A stretch of DNA of 64,000 bases from Daphnia pulex (Eukaryota > Arthropoda > Branchiopoda > Diplostraca > Daphniidae), in assembly GCF_021134715.1 (NCBI RefSeq), contig NC_060019.1:7192001-7256000 (forward strand). Reading direction: 5' to 3'. Under the pieces are notes generated by a model. The model did not search any database. It was not told the DNA's origin and saw only the letters and a program-made list of their open reading frames with translations. Within the stretch, counting starts at the first letter, position 1. Each line of letters opens with the position of its first letter. This document shows, one piece after another, positions 47,918-58,132 of this stretch. Both the position numbers and the translations under genes were made by a program.

Positions 47918-48183
47918 TTATAAAGGTAAATCTTCCTCCAAATCTCTTTTTGAGAATTGCATAGGAAAAGATGAGGATCGTGATGACTTTTCCTTCGATT
48001 GAACTCTCGATTTTTCTCTTAACAACTTCGCCAGTCCAAAATGATTCTTTTGGGTTGCGTTCTCTCTTTCTTCGTTCATTTTTTCGTATAGCGCGTTCAT
48101 GTTCAAATAGTCAGCGGTGACTGACGACTCCCTTTGGCCGCAGATGATTTCATCCAATTGACTGAAAGTGGGTCTCTCCTTTG
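47918..48183 (-). pseudogene. Tyrosine kinase C-terminus, undivided by the LTR
   Basis: Antisense KERPTFSQLDEIICGQ runs straight through the point where the LTR sits in units 1-3, then ESSVTADYLNMNALYEK and a Ser/Lys/Arg-rich end (KEKSSRSSSFPMQ). It proves that the split pieces belong together. YLNM fits the YxxM consensus for PI3K p85 SH2 binding and YxN for Grb2. The upstream side is cut by a different LTR junction at 48184. Confidence 0.65.
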
Positions 48184-49098
48184 TGTAACAGAACGCTCGG
48201 TCGACTCCCGTTTTTCTGTTACTTTCCCTTTCTACAAGACAATCTCTAACGTCAACTACTAGATGTCGCTTCCGCTATACTCCATCTCATACCAGAGGAG
48301 GCTGCTACCATTTGAATCTTCCGCCATTTCGCCCCATCTCTGCCGCCAACTTGCCCCATCTGCCGCCAACTCGCCCCATCTCTGCCGCCAACTCGTCCCA
48401 TCCCTTTCCCTTTTTACTATACCCTTTCCCTTTTTGCTATATTATCTTTAGGCGTATTTTTATCTTTCATGACACTATATAAATATATTTTCCTTTTTCC
48501 TTCAACGCTTTTCAATAACAAACCCCCTTTTCGTCCGTCTCCGCTCTGACCATGTTTTAACGTGTCTGCTCACGTTTCCCTATACTATCCTCTCTAGGCC
48601 TAAACATGTCTGCTCCCTATACTTCCTCTCTAGGCCTATGCTAACCGTGCAGCCAGAATTAGTATAAAAACTGTATGTAAATGCTGTTCTGGACTGCATT
48701 TTCCCACGGCATTCACACTACCATTGTGTTCCAGTCGCACTTTCCTTTTTGGTATTGTATTAGTTATATTTTCCCTTGTGCTCAGTGCCTGTTATTTAAG
48801 CTAAGTGCCATTTTCCAACTGTACCTCGAAACTTGCCGTTTCTCGACAAGCCTACCCGCTCAGCCCGCTATCACATTTTCTCCATACAAGTAGTATTGTC
48901 TCACTTATTTATCGTCTCTCTATTTAATATTATTAGTTCACCTTATTGTATGATCTGTCCGTTATCAATACATTGTTTAGCCTTAATTATTCCCGTTGGT
49001 CTTAGACACTTCACTTTGATATTGTGAGTAAAGTCGCCTCATAGTATTTAAGTTCTTCGTATCGGTGACACAATGATTCCGTTGTGTCGACCTTTACA
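48184..49098 (+). mobile_element. Solo LTR in opposite orientation, at a rearrangement junction
   Basis: TGTAACAG...CTTTACA, the same family as at 1346 but in + orientation, 22 bases from the insertion point used in units 1-3. The flanks (CCTTTG left, ATATCA right) show no duplication, and the right flank is the Cys-rich 3' region instead of the kinase gene. 915 bp, no coding region. Confidence 0.75.
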
Positions 49099-49792
49099 AT
49101 ATCACTGATTCAATAAAAAAAACGTAGGCTATTGCACCTGATATCTATATGACCTTCTGAATTTAATTAATCGCTCGTTATCGTGTTGAATTTGGATTAC
49201 ATATTCAACTGGCGTTTGCTGCGCCAATCAACCTAAATTCATTTTGGAATTTTAATTTTTGAAGACAAGAAAGTTATAACTAGCACTTTACAACTTAACA
49301 ACACTTGAAAAAATTTGCCATGTGTTGAGCTATATGTTTTTTGTACACGGCAAATGCTCTTTGCTATGATAAATAGGTAGGGTTATTCTTTTTTGGAGAG
49401 GCATCATCGCCGATATTGCGGACTTTTTCGGAATTTGCACATAATGTTTGGGTACTCCAAACGATTTTAAACTGTCCACAAAAATTTAGAGATCTATGTA
49501 AAAAAAGATTACAAAGTCAGAGCTGCTGAGCATTTGTATGATGTGTATTATCAGAGTTGGAAGGTTGAATATATATCCAAGCGGATTATTTGGATATATC
49601 CACAATTATACAAATATTGCTCGGGTTAATTAAAACAAGAAGATTTAGATAGGACAGACTTGGATTTTCTTATTTTTTTCCCCGTTATTCAAATTCTGTA
49701 ATTGTTTCGGATAATCTTGGTCGGATAACAAATTCGGTCCAGTTCGGTTGCATGTAAAACAAGTGCTGAACTACTTTTTTCGGTTAGGGTTA

Positions 49793-50079
49793 TTATGCAC
49801 CACACCTGTCTGGTGCACCGCAGTTTCCAGCAAAGAAAGATGTGCAACGACAGTTCACAGCGCCATCGCAACGCCAACGACAACAGTTGCCTTGGGATGA
49901 AAAGCACTGTCCATTCACGAGCCCACCGTACTCGTTGACAATTGCCAGCAGCACCAAAGACACCATCAAAATCATAAGAAGCTATAAAGGTGCATAAGCA
50001 GCAATATAAAACAAATAAACAAACATTGCGATAGAATAACTTTGGATTTGAGATAAATTGTTATTACCGATTTGGCCAT
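49793..50079 (-). CDS. Secreted Cys-rich peptide, AVN variant (copy 2)
   Basis: Exon 1 50068-50079, exon 2 49793-49981, TATA 50153-50161. Predicted protein identical to that at 45097. Its divergent PAN partner is missing: homology breaks at about 50604, before the palindrome, and joins block E. The stretch 49099-49792 is the Cys-rich 3' flank without a gene. Confidence 0.75.
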
Positions 50080-50604
50080 TTTTTGCTGTAAGGAAGGCTA
50101 GACGAGTTCAACTGTTCAAAAAGTTGTGATAATATTGGCTGATTTTCGAGCCCTTTTTATACTAGATCCTAAACGACCTCCCCACTGGCTCTACAGCAGC
50201 ATGGCTCCCCCTTTTCCTAGTTAGTCAGTAACACACGTGCTGTCAACTGTGCCAAGCAGCGCTGCAAACGGGCGCGCAAAAACTTGGGCTTTCAGCAGTG
50301 CCTTTCGCTGGGTTCTTCCTGTTGCCGAAGCCGGGATTTCTCCGCAAAAACTAGTACTCCTGCTGATATGCCTTGAGGCAAAGAAAGGTTTTTCTAATAT
50401 AGATGTGTTTCTCCTTAAGAGATTCATGGCAAAAACTGGTTGAAACTGGTAATGAATAAAAGCTAGTTGGCTGTAACCATGGACACAAATACAATCTGGT
50501 CATGCCAATTTTGTGAAAAACCTGGCCCCACTGCGGAGAAAACCCTGCTGGAATAACCTGGAAATGGACGCGATACAATCTCCTTATTCTCTTCTCTTAT
50601 ATCT

Positions 50605-50709
50605 ATACCGTATATTCAACAAATAAACTGCAATCATTAATCAAAATCCTCAGAGTGGATTCTTAATTATCGTGAAATTATTGCTAGGGTTTTGAGTTGA
50701 CAAAAAGTT
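50605..50709. repeat. Block E5, left part
   Basis: ACCGTATATTCAACAAATAA to GGGTTTTGAGTTGACAA, as at 7247-7340. E continues at 53683 after the transposons. Confidence 0.6.
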
Positions 50710-51207
50710 CACTGTTAAAACATTTCACGACTTTTTCGTGGTTGTAGCTCCCAAAAATTAATAGTCGGAGATCGTGGTTGTTAGCTACCAAAATTTCGTA
50801 GAATAATCCACAACGAAAATATGGGGGTTTAAAATAACGAAAGTATACTTGCCCGACATGGGGATTGAACCGTTATCCACTACACCAATCATAACTTGTT
50901 TGATTCGATAATTTTATTTAATACTATACCAACGTGCACATGAGCAAAATATTTACAGTTTCCAATGCAAGCCTGGTACATAAGTTTTAATCAGTAGCAG
51001 TAAGTTTGAACTATCTTAGTAACTTCTAAGCAGCGATTGCTTGCATCCTTAACTCCAAATTTTTGGGGTTTCTACTTCGAATTTTTCGGGGTTTTCTGGT
51101 TTAGGGTATAAAAACCCAAAAATTTAGGCTACATACCAAAATTTCGGGGGTGTTTCGTTTTTTTTGTAGTTGGCAACCCCTAAAATTTAGTAACCGTTTT
51201 AACAGTG
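50710..51207. mobile_element. Second, unrelated CACTG element
   Basis: The ends are CACTGTTAAAAC and GTTTTAACAGTG. It shares the terminal motif with the 5886 family but has different internal sequence (CCAAAATTTCG repeats). It is 498 bp without a coding frame. The target duplication is not clear. It carries a shortened tRNA-like cassette. Confidence 0.6.
50851..50890 (-). other. tRNA-like cassette, shortened
   Basis: A-box TGGTGTAGTGG (50877-50887) and B-box GGTTCAATCCC (50861-50871) are separated by only five bases, so the anticodon arm is gone. Confidence 0.5.
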
Positions 51208-51664
51208 ATTTTGTAGGGTTGCCACCTGTTTCGGCACTTTTTTTGGGCACTTTGATTTCGTCGTTTTCGGCACTGTTTTTGTCGTTTTCGGCACTGTGTT
51301 TGTCTTTTTCGGCACCATAGCCAGATTTAGTTCCAGGCGTGATGTTTTTGGGAGGGTTGCCAGGTGTGTGTGTTTTTCCGTTTCGGCACTATATTTTTCC
51401 GTTTCGGCACTATGTTTTTCCGTTTCGGCACTATTGTATTTATTGTATTTATTATTAGATTTATTCATTGGATTTTAATAACACCACATTTTGAAACTCT
51501 TTTCCTTTTCCTATTCTGCGTATAGTCTAGTACCACAACCCAAATTGAAGTGAAGAGTAGTACTCTGCTCTTGTTTTCTCGTAAGTTGAAATGGTTACTT
51601 TGTTACTTGTAATCGCTTTCCCGTGAAATTTATGTGTGGATGTAATAAATAATTAATGAAATGG

Positions 51665-52039
51665 TCATTTATTTATTAGATTAAAGTTGAGATCCACCTG
51701 TTGAGGTGTTGTTCCATTGCTAAATGTGTGCATGTAGAAAACCAACATTCTTTCCATCGATGTATTCCTTGCACTGATTTGATACATCTTTGTGACATCT
51801 CTGATGTTTACCCCATTTTTCATATCATCGAGTTTTTTCTGGCAATCATTCGTATTGCAGGACTCGGAAATTCTAAGTGAATACAACTTTTTCTTAAAGT
51901 TAGATTCTTCAATTTTTGAAAGTTGAATTTCAGCAATCCCTTCTTTTAAAACAGATATTTGTGTCACAATTTCAGTTTGCTTATTCTGTAATTTGCTTCG
52001 CAAATTTTTGGACTCTGCGTGGAACCCCAGGTAGCACAC
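51665..52039 (-). CDS. Coiled-coil ORF of the transposon, interrupted upstream
   Basis: The frame ends with a stop at 51665 and reads AESKNLRSKLQNKQTEIVTQ, ISVLKEGIAEIQLSK, then a Cys-containing part (CNTNDCQKKL) and SMERMLVFYMHTFSN. The first residues in this frame belong to the nested element; beyond it, at 53225-53260, the frame resumes as ISDDEKEM behind a TTCTCTAG acceptor. It is probably a last exon of a transposon protein or a captured host gene. No transposase motif is seen. Confidence 0.4.
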   Translation of the reverse strand: MCYLGFHAESKNLRSKLQNKQTEIVTQISVLKEGIAEIQLSKIEESNFKKKLYSLRISESCNTNDCQKKLDDMKNGVNIRDVTKMYQISARNTSMERMLVFYMHTFSNGTTPQQVDLNFNLINK

Positions 52040-53222
52040 AGAGCTGTTACAGACTCATGTAACCGATCTGTTTCACATACTTGTGAAACAGGTCCGTATC
52101 AGGCTTGTTACATCTCTGTTTTACAGGAAATTTGTCTGAAATTGCTCTGTTTTACAGGATTTGGTAAAAGTTTGTTTCACAGATCTGGAACAGATCTGTT
52201 ATCTTTCTGTAATACATAAATCTGGTTTTTAACTGTACTACAGACCTGTTACAGATCTGTTTTTTACTTGAGAAAATTGTTTCTGATTTAGCTCTGTTTC
52301 CCATGTTTGTCACTTGTCTGTTTTTACTCTGTATTACCGAGTACAATATGTTTCTGTTCTGTGTCTGTACTCCAGGTCTGGTACGGGTCTGTATTTCCCT
52401 TATGTAAGACATAAGTCAGTAATCATCTGTTCAGAGTCTGTACCCCAGGTATGGTACAGGTCTGTATTTTCTATGTAAAACTGAGTTCAGTGATTATCTG
52501 TTCTGTGTTTGTGCCCCAGGTATGTACGGGTCTTTATTTCCCTTGTAACACCTATAAGTCAGTAATCATCGTATCTGTGTCTGTATCCCAAGTATGGTAC
52601 ATGTTTGGATCCCAATGGAAAACTGAATTAAACGTTTCTTATATGTGTAATATCACTGCAATACCATGCAGTAAGAAGTTACACTCTAATAGTCAATGCA
52701 GCTAATGGCTATGAGTTTAGTTCAGTAGGCCTACTCGAACAACAACAATAGTTGTTTATCCACCGGACGGAGAAGTATTATTATACATAAATAGGTATAA
52801 TAAAGACTTGTAATTGGTGTGGGGCCAATCTTGTTCTTGTTACTATCGGAAGAGACCAGTGGTAGTCATATGTAGCAATCAGTTTCGTGAGAGAGACATG
52901 TCAGACTGTTTGTTGAATGAACAAGTGTACAACTGTGAAATATAGATCATTTTGAAATATATCTAGAATTTAATATCGAGATATGGTGTAGTGGTTAGCG
53001 TACTGGCTTGTAAACTCAGGGGTTGATGGTTCGATTCCAGAGGGAGGTAAATCTTTTTTTTTTCTTGAATATCTGTTTTTGGTCTGTAAATCGTGATCCC
53101 GTTTTACGGATCTGTCACAGACCTGTATGACAGTCTGTAAAAGTGTGCCACTCCAAACAATTTACAGACTCTCAAAAACAGATCTGTAACAGACCTGAAA
53201 CAGAGTCTGTGTGCTACCTGGG
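52026..53222. mobile_element. Nested TIR element with internal short repeats
   Basis: The ends are CCCAGGTAGCACACAGA and TCTGTGTGCTACCTGGG, with AC on both flanks (52024-52025, 53223-53224), a 2-bp duplication whose removal restores an open frame. Much of the interior is degenerate repeats around TCTGTTACAGATCTG and CAGGTCTGTA. 1197 bp. It contains the tRNA-like cassette 52980-53048. Frames inside are repeat-derived. Confidence 0.8.
52980..53048 (+). other. tRNA-Thr-like cassette
   Basis: A-box TGGTGTAGTGG (52984-52994), anticodon-loop-like CTTGTAA (TGT, as in tRNA-Thr), B-box GGTTCGATTCC (53028-53038). Spacing is tRNA-like but the acceptor stem is missing. Confidence 0.6.
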
Positions 53223-53682
53223 ACATTTCCTTTTCATCATCACTGATTTTCTAGAGAACATTATTTTTATCATTATTAAATTTTAATTATAATAAGTATT
53301 AAATTTATCAATACCATCCAATACTCATTAATTAATTTTCCCATATGGTCATTGTAAGTCTACGTAGTCGAAGTAGAACTCCAGCCGTCAGGAAGAGGGA
53401 GGGTACCAGACCACAGCCGTCAGAGCGCCCCTAGCGGCCTGACGGTGCAATAGCTTTTGCATGTTCGAGGACGTGTGGTTTGCATGGGGTGCCGAAAAGA
53501 TTGAATTTGGTGCCGAAACGATCGAAATTGGTGCCGAAACGATCGAAATTGGTGCCGAAATGGTCAAATTTGGTGCCGAAATGGACAATATTTTTTCATA
53601 ATCGAGGAAGTGTGGTTTGCATGGGGTGCCGAAAACGACGAAATTGAAGTGCCGAAAAAAAGTGCCGAAACTGGTGGACACC

Positions 53683-53831
53683 TTTTGTAGTATAGCTACC
53701 AATAAACATTCTGTCAAATGCACAAACAATGGGATGAATGCGGTTAACGATTTCCGTGTGTTGATAATTTGATATATTTTAAAGACGACTGTGGTTATTT
53801 CAAATTGCTATATCGTTAAATAGGAACGGAC
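53683..53831. repeat. Block E5, right part
   Basis: TTTTGTAGTATAGC to ATAGGAACGGAC as at 7350-7494. It ends exactly where the other E copies jump to the lectin end, and here the lectin array follows. Confidence 0.65.
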
Positions 53832-54224
53832 GAGGCATTAAATTTGTATCAATTATCTTCGTTTCTTTTTGCGGGGAAGGGGCGCGGTTGACATTGGCCA
53901 CATGACCCACATCCCTTTTATCGTCATCGTCATTTAGTTATTTGAAAATTCGAATTCATAATGAGGATTCATATTTATAATATAAGGACAGTGCGAAATT
54001 GGATCGCAGGGAACTGTCAGAATTACTTGTACAGATAAATAATCAAGTTTAAAAAAAGAACAGCGACGGCGACGGGGAGCAATAGAAAAAAATGAGCGGT
54101 AGAAGGAGCGCCGCTCGGCGCCGCTGATTGACGACATTCCAGCCGGACGCTGCTGGTTTGTTAAGGCGCTGATGGGAGCCGATCTGAATAAAATCAAAGA
54201 AGAAGCGCCCATTTGCCGCGCCCA
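53832..54224. other. Unclassified sequence before lectin L3
   Basis: Unique except for the 54150-54185 similarity to block I. Antisense frames of 73 and 92 aa lack recognisable features. It may hold a degraded first part of L3. Confidence 0.3.
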
Positions 54225-55917
54225 TTAGACCAACAATATCGGCGTCATAGTCGACGGGCTGCTGGGACAAAACGCTTTCAATTCAGATATTATGGCCATC
54301 ATGCAAGACTTTATAGGAGTAAGTAGAAGGCAGATAAGAAATTGGGTTAAATCAATTCATTCCTTGTTCATTTTGACGATTCATTTGGGGGCAGTGCCAT
54401 GGTCGACGATTGCACAAGAAAATCAAATCCATAATGAGCATAGTTATGACTGGCCTTTGGATACGCGGAGAGTACCAACGACTGGACGACATGGCCATCG
54501 AGTACCAAGTGAATGAGAAAAACGTCATGGAAGAGATGCGCAACATCATAAAAACTCAAACGCCCTGCGATCAAAAAGATGTTGCAGATTCTCTAATGCC
54601 TAGAGGACAAATACGACACTAAAATATGGATTGTTGTTGTCTTACCAAACTTATCTGAAGATTGACTGCCAAACGTGGAAATTGGACAGTAATCACTTCC
54701 GCAAAATGACATTGTGTCCTCGTGAAAGGTGCAACCACTTTGGCCGTTTCTGTAAACCGAAGCGATTTGACGAAATTATCACGATCAGTCAACACTTTTT
54801 TGGTAAAAATTCAACATTCCCATCCGCACTTTCCCCAACTTGCTATTTTAAATTTCCAAATATTACGTCAACGTCAAAGAAATCCATGAACATCACAACC
54901 GAATCTTGTTGCCACTAGGAGTCAAGAGTCGAGCGGACATAGAAACTTTAGTCATCAAAGTCGATCCAGCGAAAGTTATTGTTGTCGCTTCCGGTGGAAC
55001 GGAATACACGCAATTTTCTGATGATTTAAATTGCTGCCACTTGGTGATGGTCGTACCTGTAAAACCAACAGTGAAGTCTTCGATTCCAGCGACTAGTGAT
55101 AAGTTAATGTGTGATTACAAACTCGGCAAGGATTCCGACCTTCTTCGCAACGAGTTCAGTCAGGCTTATCTCTCCATCCTTGGCGATACGAGACAAGAAG
55201 GTTTACCCATAATTTTGGGATGTCAAATGGAGAAACAACTCTGGACAGAGATGGCGATTCGTTGACAACCAACTGATGAACGGTCACGGGAAATGTTTGA
55301 CAGCTTGGACTAGAGGATCTTCTTTACTCTACCAGTATGACTGTCGTCGAGATTGGGTTGGGTAGATCTGGCACCACAATGGCCTGCAAATCGTCAACTG
55401 ATTTAATATGTGCTTAGACTATGATGGTGTAACATCTGGCGGAACTATGGCAATTGTTCAGAGTTATTGCGATTCGACTCCTTTGTTTCTCTGGGCTGAT
55501 TGGGATACGTCCTGCGAGGACGCAATAGTTCCTCCTTCCGTCAACGGAAGCCGATCTTTACGTAACGAGTTCTCTAGGCGATATCTGAGCGTTTACAGCG
55601 ACGAGGAATACGTTTTTGACAAACCGTGGAACAATTCGCCGGGAAAGGGTTAAAGTCTATTTTAGCCGACCAAAACTTTACTTAATTCTACTTTATTTTT
55701 ACTTAATTTGTTACTTATTACTACACTCTCACATTACTTCACTTTACTTCACTTTACTTAAATAAGAGGAATATCACGTACAACCTTTCTGTTCCCTGCC
55801 GTGTAGCAGACTAGCATACTGTCAATATTATTAAAACACTGTTGCCAAAAATTCATAATTAATACAAAACAGTGAAATCTGATTTATCGCATTTATTTTC
55901 AATGAATTATCAGTGTC

Positions 55918-55978
55918 GATTAGCTTTGTGGCAAAGCACTGGATTGTGACTACTGAAGACAGTAGTTCAAATCCAATG
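55918..55978 (+). other. tRNA-like cassette
   Basis: A-box TAGCTTTGTGG (55921-55931), loop ATTGTGAC (GTG, His-like), B-box AGTTCAAATCC (55964-55974). Confidence 0.5.
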
Positions 55979-56160
55979 TAAATACGTTTTATAAATAGAC
56001 ATTGAAGTAAAGTAAAGTTTGGCTATAATATACTTTACTATGGTCTATGGTCAACATGACTTATTGCACTGTATTGTTCAGTTTAATTACTTAATGAATA
56101 GTTAAGTAACATCTAAATTTTATAAAAATAGTAATTTAAAATTTTTCTTTCGATACAGCT

Positions 56161-56224
56161 GGGATAGCGTAGTGGTATCGTATAAGCATACGAACTTCAA
56201 GGTTAATGGTTCAAACCTAGTAGC
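56161..56224 (+). other. tRNA-like cassette
   Basis: A-box TAGCGTAGTGG (56165-56175), a CGTAT/ATACG stem, B-box GGTTCAAACC (56208-56217). Second cassette in the same element and orientation, 240 bases from the first. Confidence 0.5.
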
Positions 56225-57989
56225 AGTTAAGAAATATGGTGACTGTATAACACAACAAGAATACAAATTTTACTTTATTTTACTTAAATCTCTAAATACA
56301 ATACAAATCAAATTGCATTTATTCTACTTTACTATATAGTAATATTCATAGTACTATGAACACACTATACTTTACTTTATTTTATACTATACAAAGTAAA
56401 ATAAAGTAAAGCAATAAAGTAAAATATAATTGAAGAGTAAACTTTAATTTACTTAATTGGAGTATCTTATTTACTTAACTGTACTGTAAAAAGTTACTTA
56501 ACTTGGGGGCGTATTATGCTACGTTATTGTATAATTTATTCAACCATGGCTGAAAAATTTCGATGTTTGTTGGCTGTTTTCGTTAACAAATCATTTAGCG
56601 TAAAAAGCGTAAGTTGAAATGGTGGGCTTTTGGGGGACAATCTGGATAAAAATAAAAAAAAGGGGGGGTTGGGGGGTCTCCTCCCCACAAAAAAAAACAT
56701 TTTTACTGCGATTCATTGCCAAACGCTGCACATTGATAAAAAATTTACTTATATATTTAAGTTTATCATGTGTTGCGTGGAAAACTTATCAAATAAAATT
56801 TTAATATTCAAAGTATAAGTATGGCTCAAATTGTGATGCATGCAACGTCTGAGAATTTCCGTAGCAGACGACACCTGAATTAGTTTGATTTTTGACGTTG
56901 GTAGTGCAACATCTCAGTAATTAGACGGGCGTATTTTGACTAGACTTTTTGTAGCTAATAACGACTCAGAAGTGTATCACAGATTGTTCGTGAAACCAAA
57001 AACTCGCCATCTTAACTGCAGAATTTGGGATTTGCTTTTACGTAGAAATCATGTTGATTCCTTAATAAGGGACATATAGTTGTGCTGTTAAGTTCGTTTT
57101 GTATTGCGGCAATTGGATTACCTTTAAGTAAATAAAGTAAGTGGTATTTTTACTTTACCTATCTAATTCACTTTGCTTTACTTAATCTAGATAAGTAACT
57201 AAGCGGGAATAAGCCCGAGCATACCGTAAAAATATAGTTGATTTTGGTTATAGTATAGTAAAGTATAATGAAGTATGGTTTGATGCTTTATTATACTTTA
57301 TTATACCCACCCAAAACCCCTGTATTTCCTCGCTACGCTCGGGCTCATTCCCGCTTAGTTATTTTTCTAGATTAAGTAAAGTAAAGTGAATTAGATAAGT
57401 AAAGTAAAGTAAGAAGTTGGTCGGGTAAAATAGACTTTTACCAAACGAATAATAAACGTTGGATCTATAACGACAAACGACAAATCATTAGTGCTGAAGG
57501 ATACTGCTTGGCCGCTGGCAATAAAGTAGGTTATGTGTTGTACACCTATTGTAAAGATTCCTCAGAATATCGGTGGTGGTATTATTGAAAAAAAATCAAG
57601 ATAAGAAACTATACGTCATTACCAATTGACTTTAAATTTCTGACACCTTGAAATAAACACATTAGCTGAGAAATCGTTACGAAGACAGATTGATTGACAA
57701 CGAATATTGAACAATCGCGAAATTTAAAACTGCATTTGAAAACAAATCTAGCTTCGATCAGTGTAATAATTTTATACCACAGTGTCGTTACTGAAAAAAT
57801 TGAATTCCCAGAACTTTCTGTCCCTATTTTGTTACAATATATTTAACCGTTGAATGTCTGAGAGTTGTAGCGCGTGACGGACGAAGAGGTTATCACTGAA
57901 ACTCAATCGCTTCAGTGTGAACTGTGGGAAAATACGCGCGACTGTCGGCCGATCCCAATCGAATTGTACATGATAATCAATCTAGTCTG

Positions 57990-57998
57990 CATAAATAG
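57990..57998 (+). promoter_or_regulatory. TATA-like box upstream of lectin L4
   Basis: CATAAATAG, 135 bases before the signal-peptide ATG at 58133. The rest of 57589-58132 is intergenic and matches 40281-40818. Confidence 0.4.
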
Positions 57999-58132
57999 TC
58001 TAGAAGCAAGCTCAATAGTGAAGTTATGAAAAAACAAGTCCTTCAAATTCGATTCCTTTTACAAACGAGGACAGAACAAGTTGAAAAAATTTGAGTTCTC
58101 TGGGTCGGCTATTACTGATCTGCATGTGGAAT

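Larger units (their letters stand above)
51217..53682. mobile_element. TIR transposon with 8-bp target duplication
   Basis: The termini GGTTGCCACCTGTTTCGGCA and, inverted, GGTGTCCACCAGTTTCGGCA extend over about 55 bp. The flanking TTTTGTAG is duplicated at 51209-51216 and 53683-53690. Subterminal tandem repeats of TTTCGGCACT (51230-51440) and GGTGCCGAAA (53490-53670) lie at both ends. An 8-bp duplication suits hAT, P or KDZ-type transposases; I cannot decide which. Length 2466 bp, including a nested 1.2 kb element. Confidence 0.8.
55648..57442. mobile_element. TIR element with GGTTAAAGTC ends
   Basis: The left end GGTTAAAGTCTATTTTAGCC matches the inverted right end GGTAAAAGTCTATTTTACCC, followed by CGACCAA. 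Near each end are (T)TTACTT / AAGTAAAG arrays. 1795 bp with no transposase-like frame; 56619-56818 frames look fortuitous. No target duplication is visible, probably because insertion came with a deletion. Two tRNA-like cassettes lie inside. Confidence 0.7.
54225..57588 (+). pseudogene. Ricin-B-type lectin gene, decayed and split by a transposon (L3)
   Basis: Same parts as L1 (helical segment from about 54250, middle region, two beta-trefoil blocks), but the second trefoil block is split by the element at 55648-57442, with loss of about 115 bases of lectin sequence. The last 140 bases, ending YRWWYY, follow the element. The frame has about five breaks. L1 and L3 share some breaks, so decay began before they were copied. 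Confidence 0.65.

Noticed and set aside
52451-52705. Repeated TCTGT blocks as a possible CRISPR-like array
   Set aside because: Repeats are short, degenerate and without regular unique spacers, in a eukaryotic TIR element.
52980-53048. Functional tRNA-Thr gene
   Set aside because: A and B boxes are good, but no seven-base acceptor stem can be drawn, and it sits inside a transposon.
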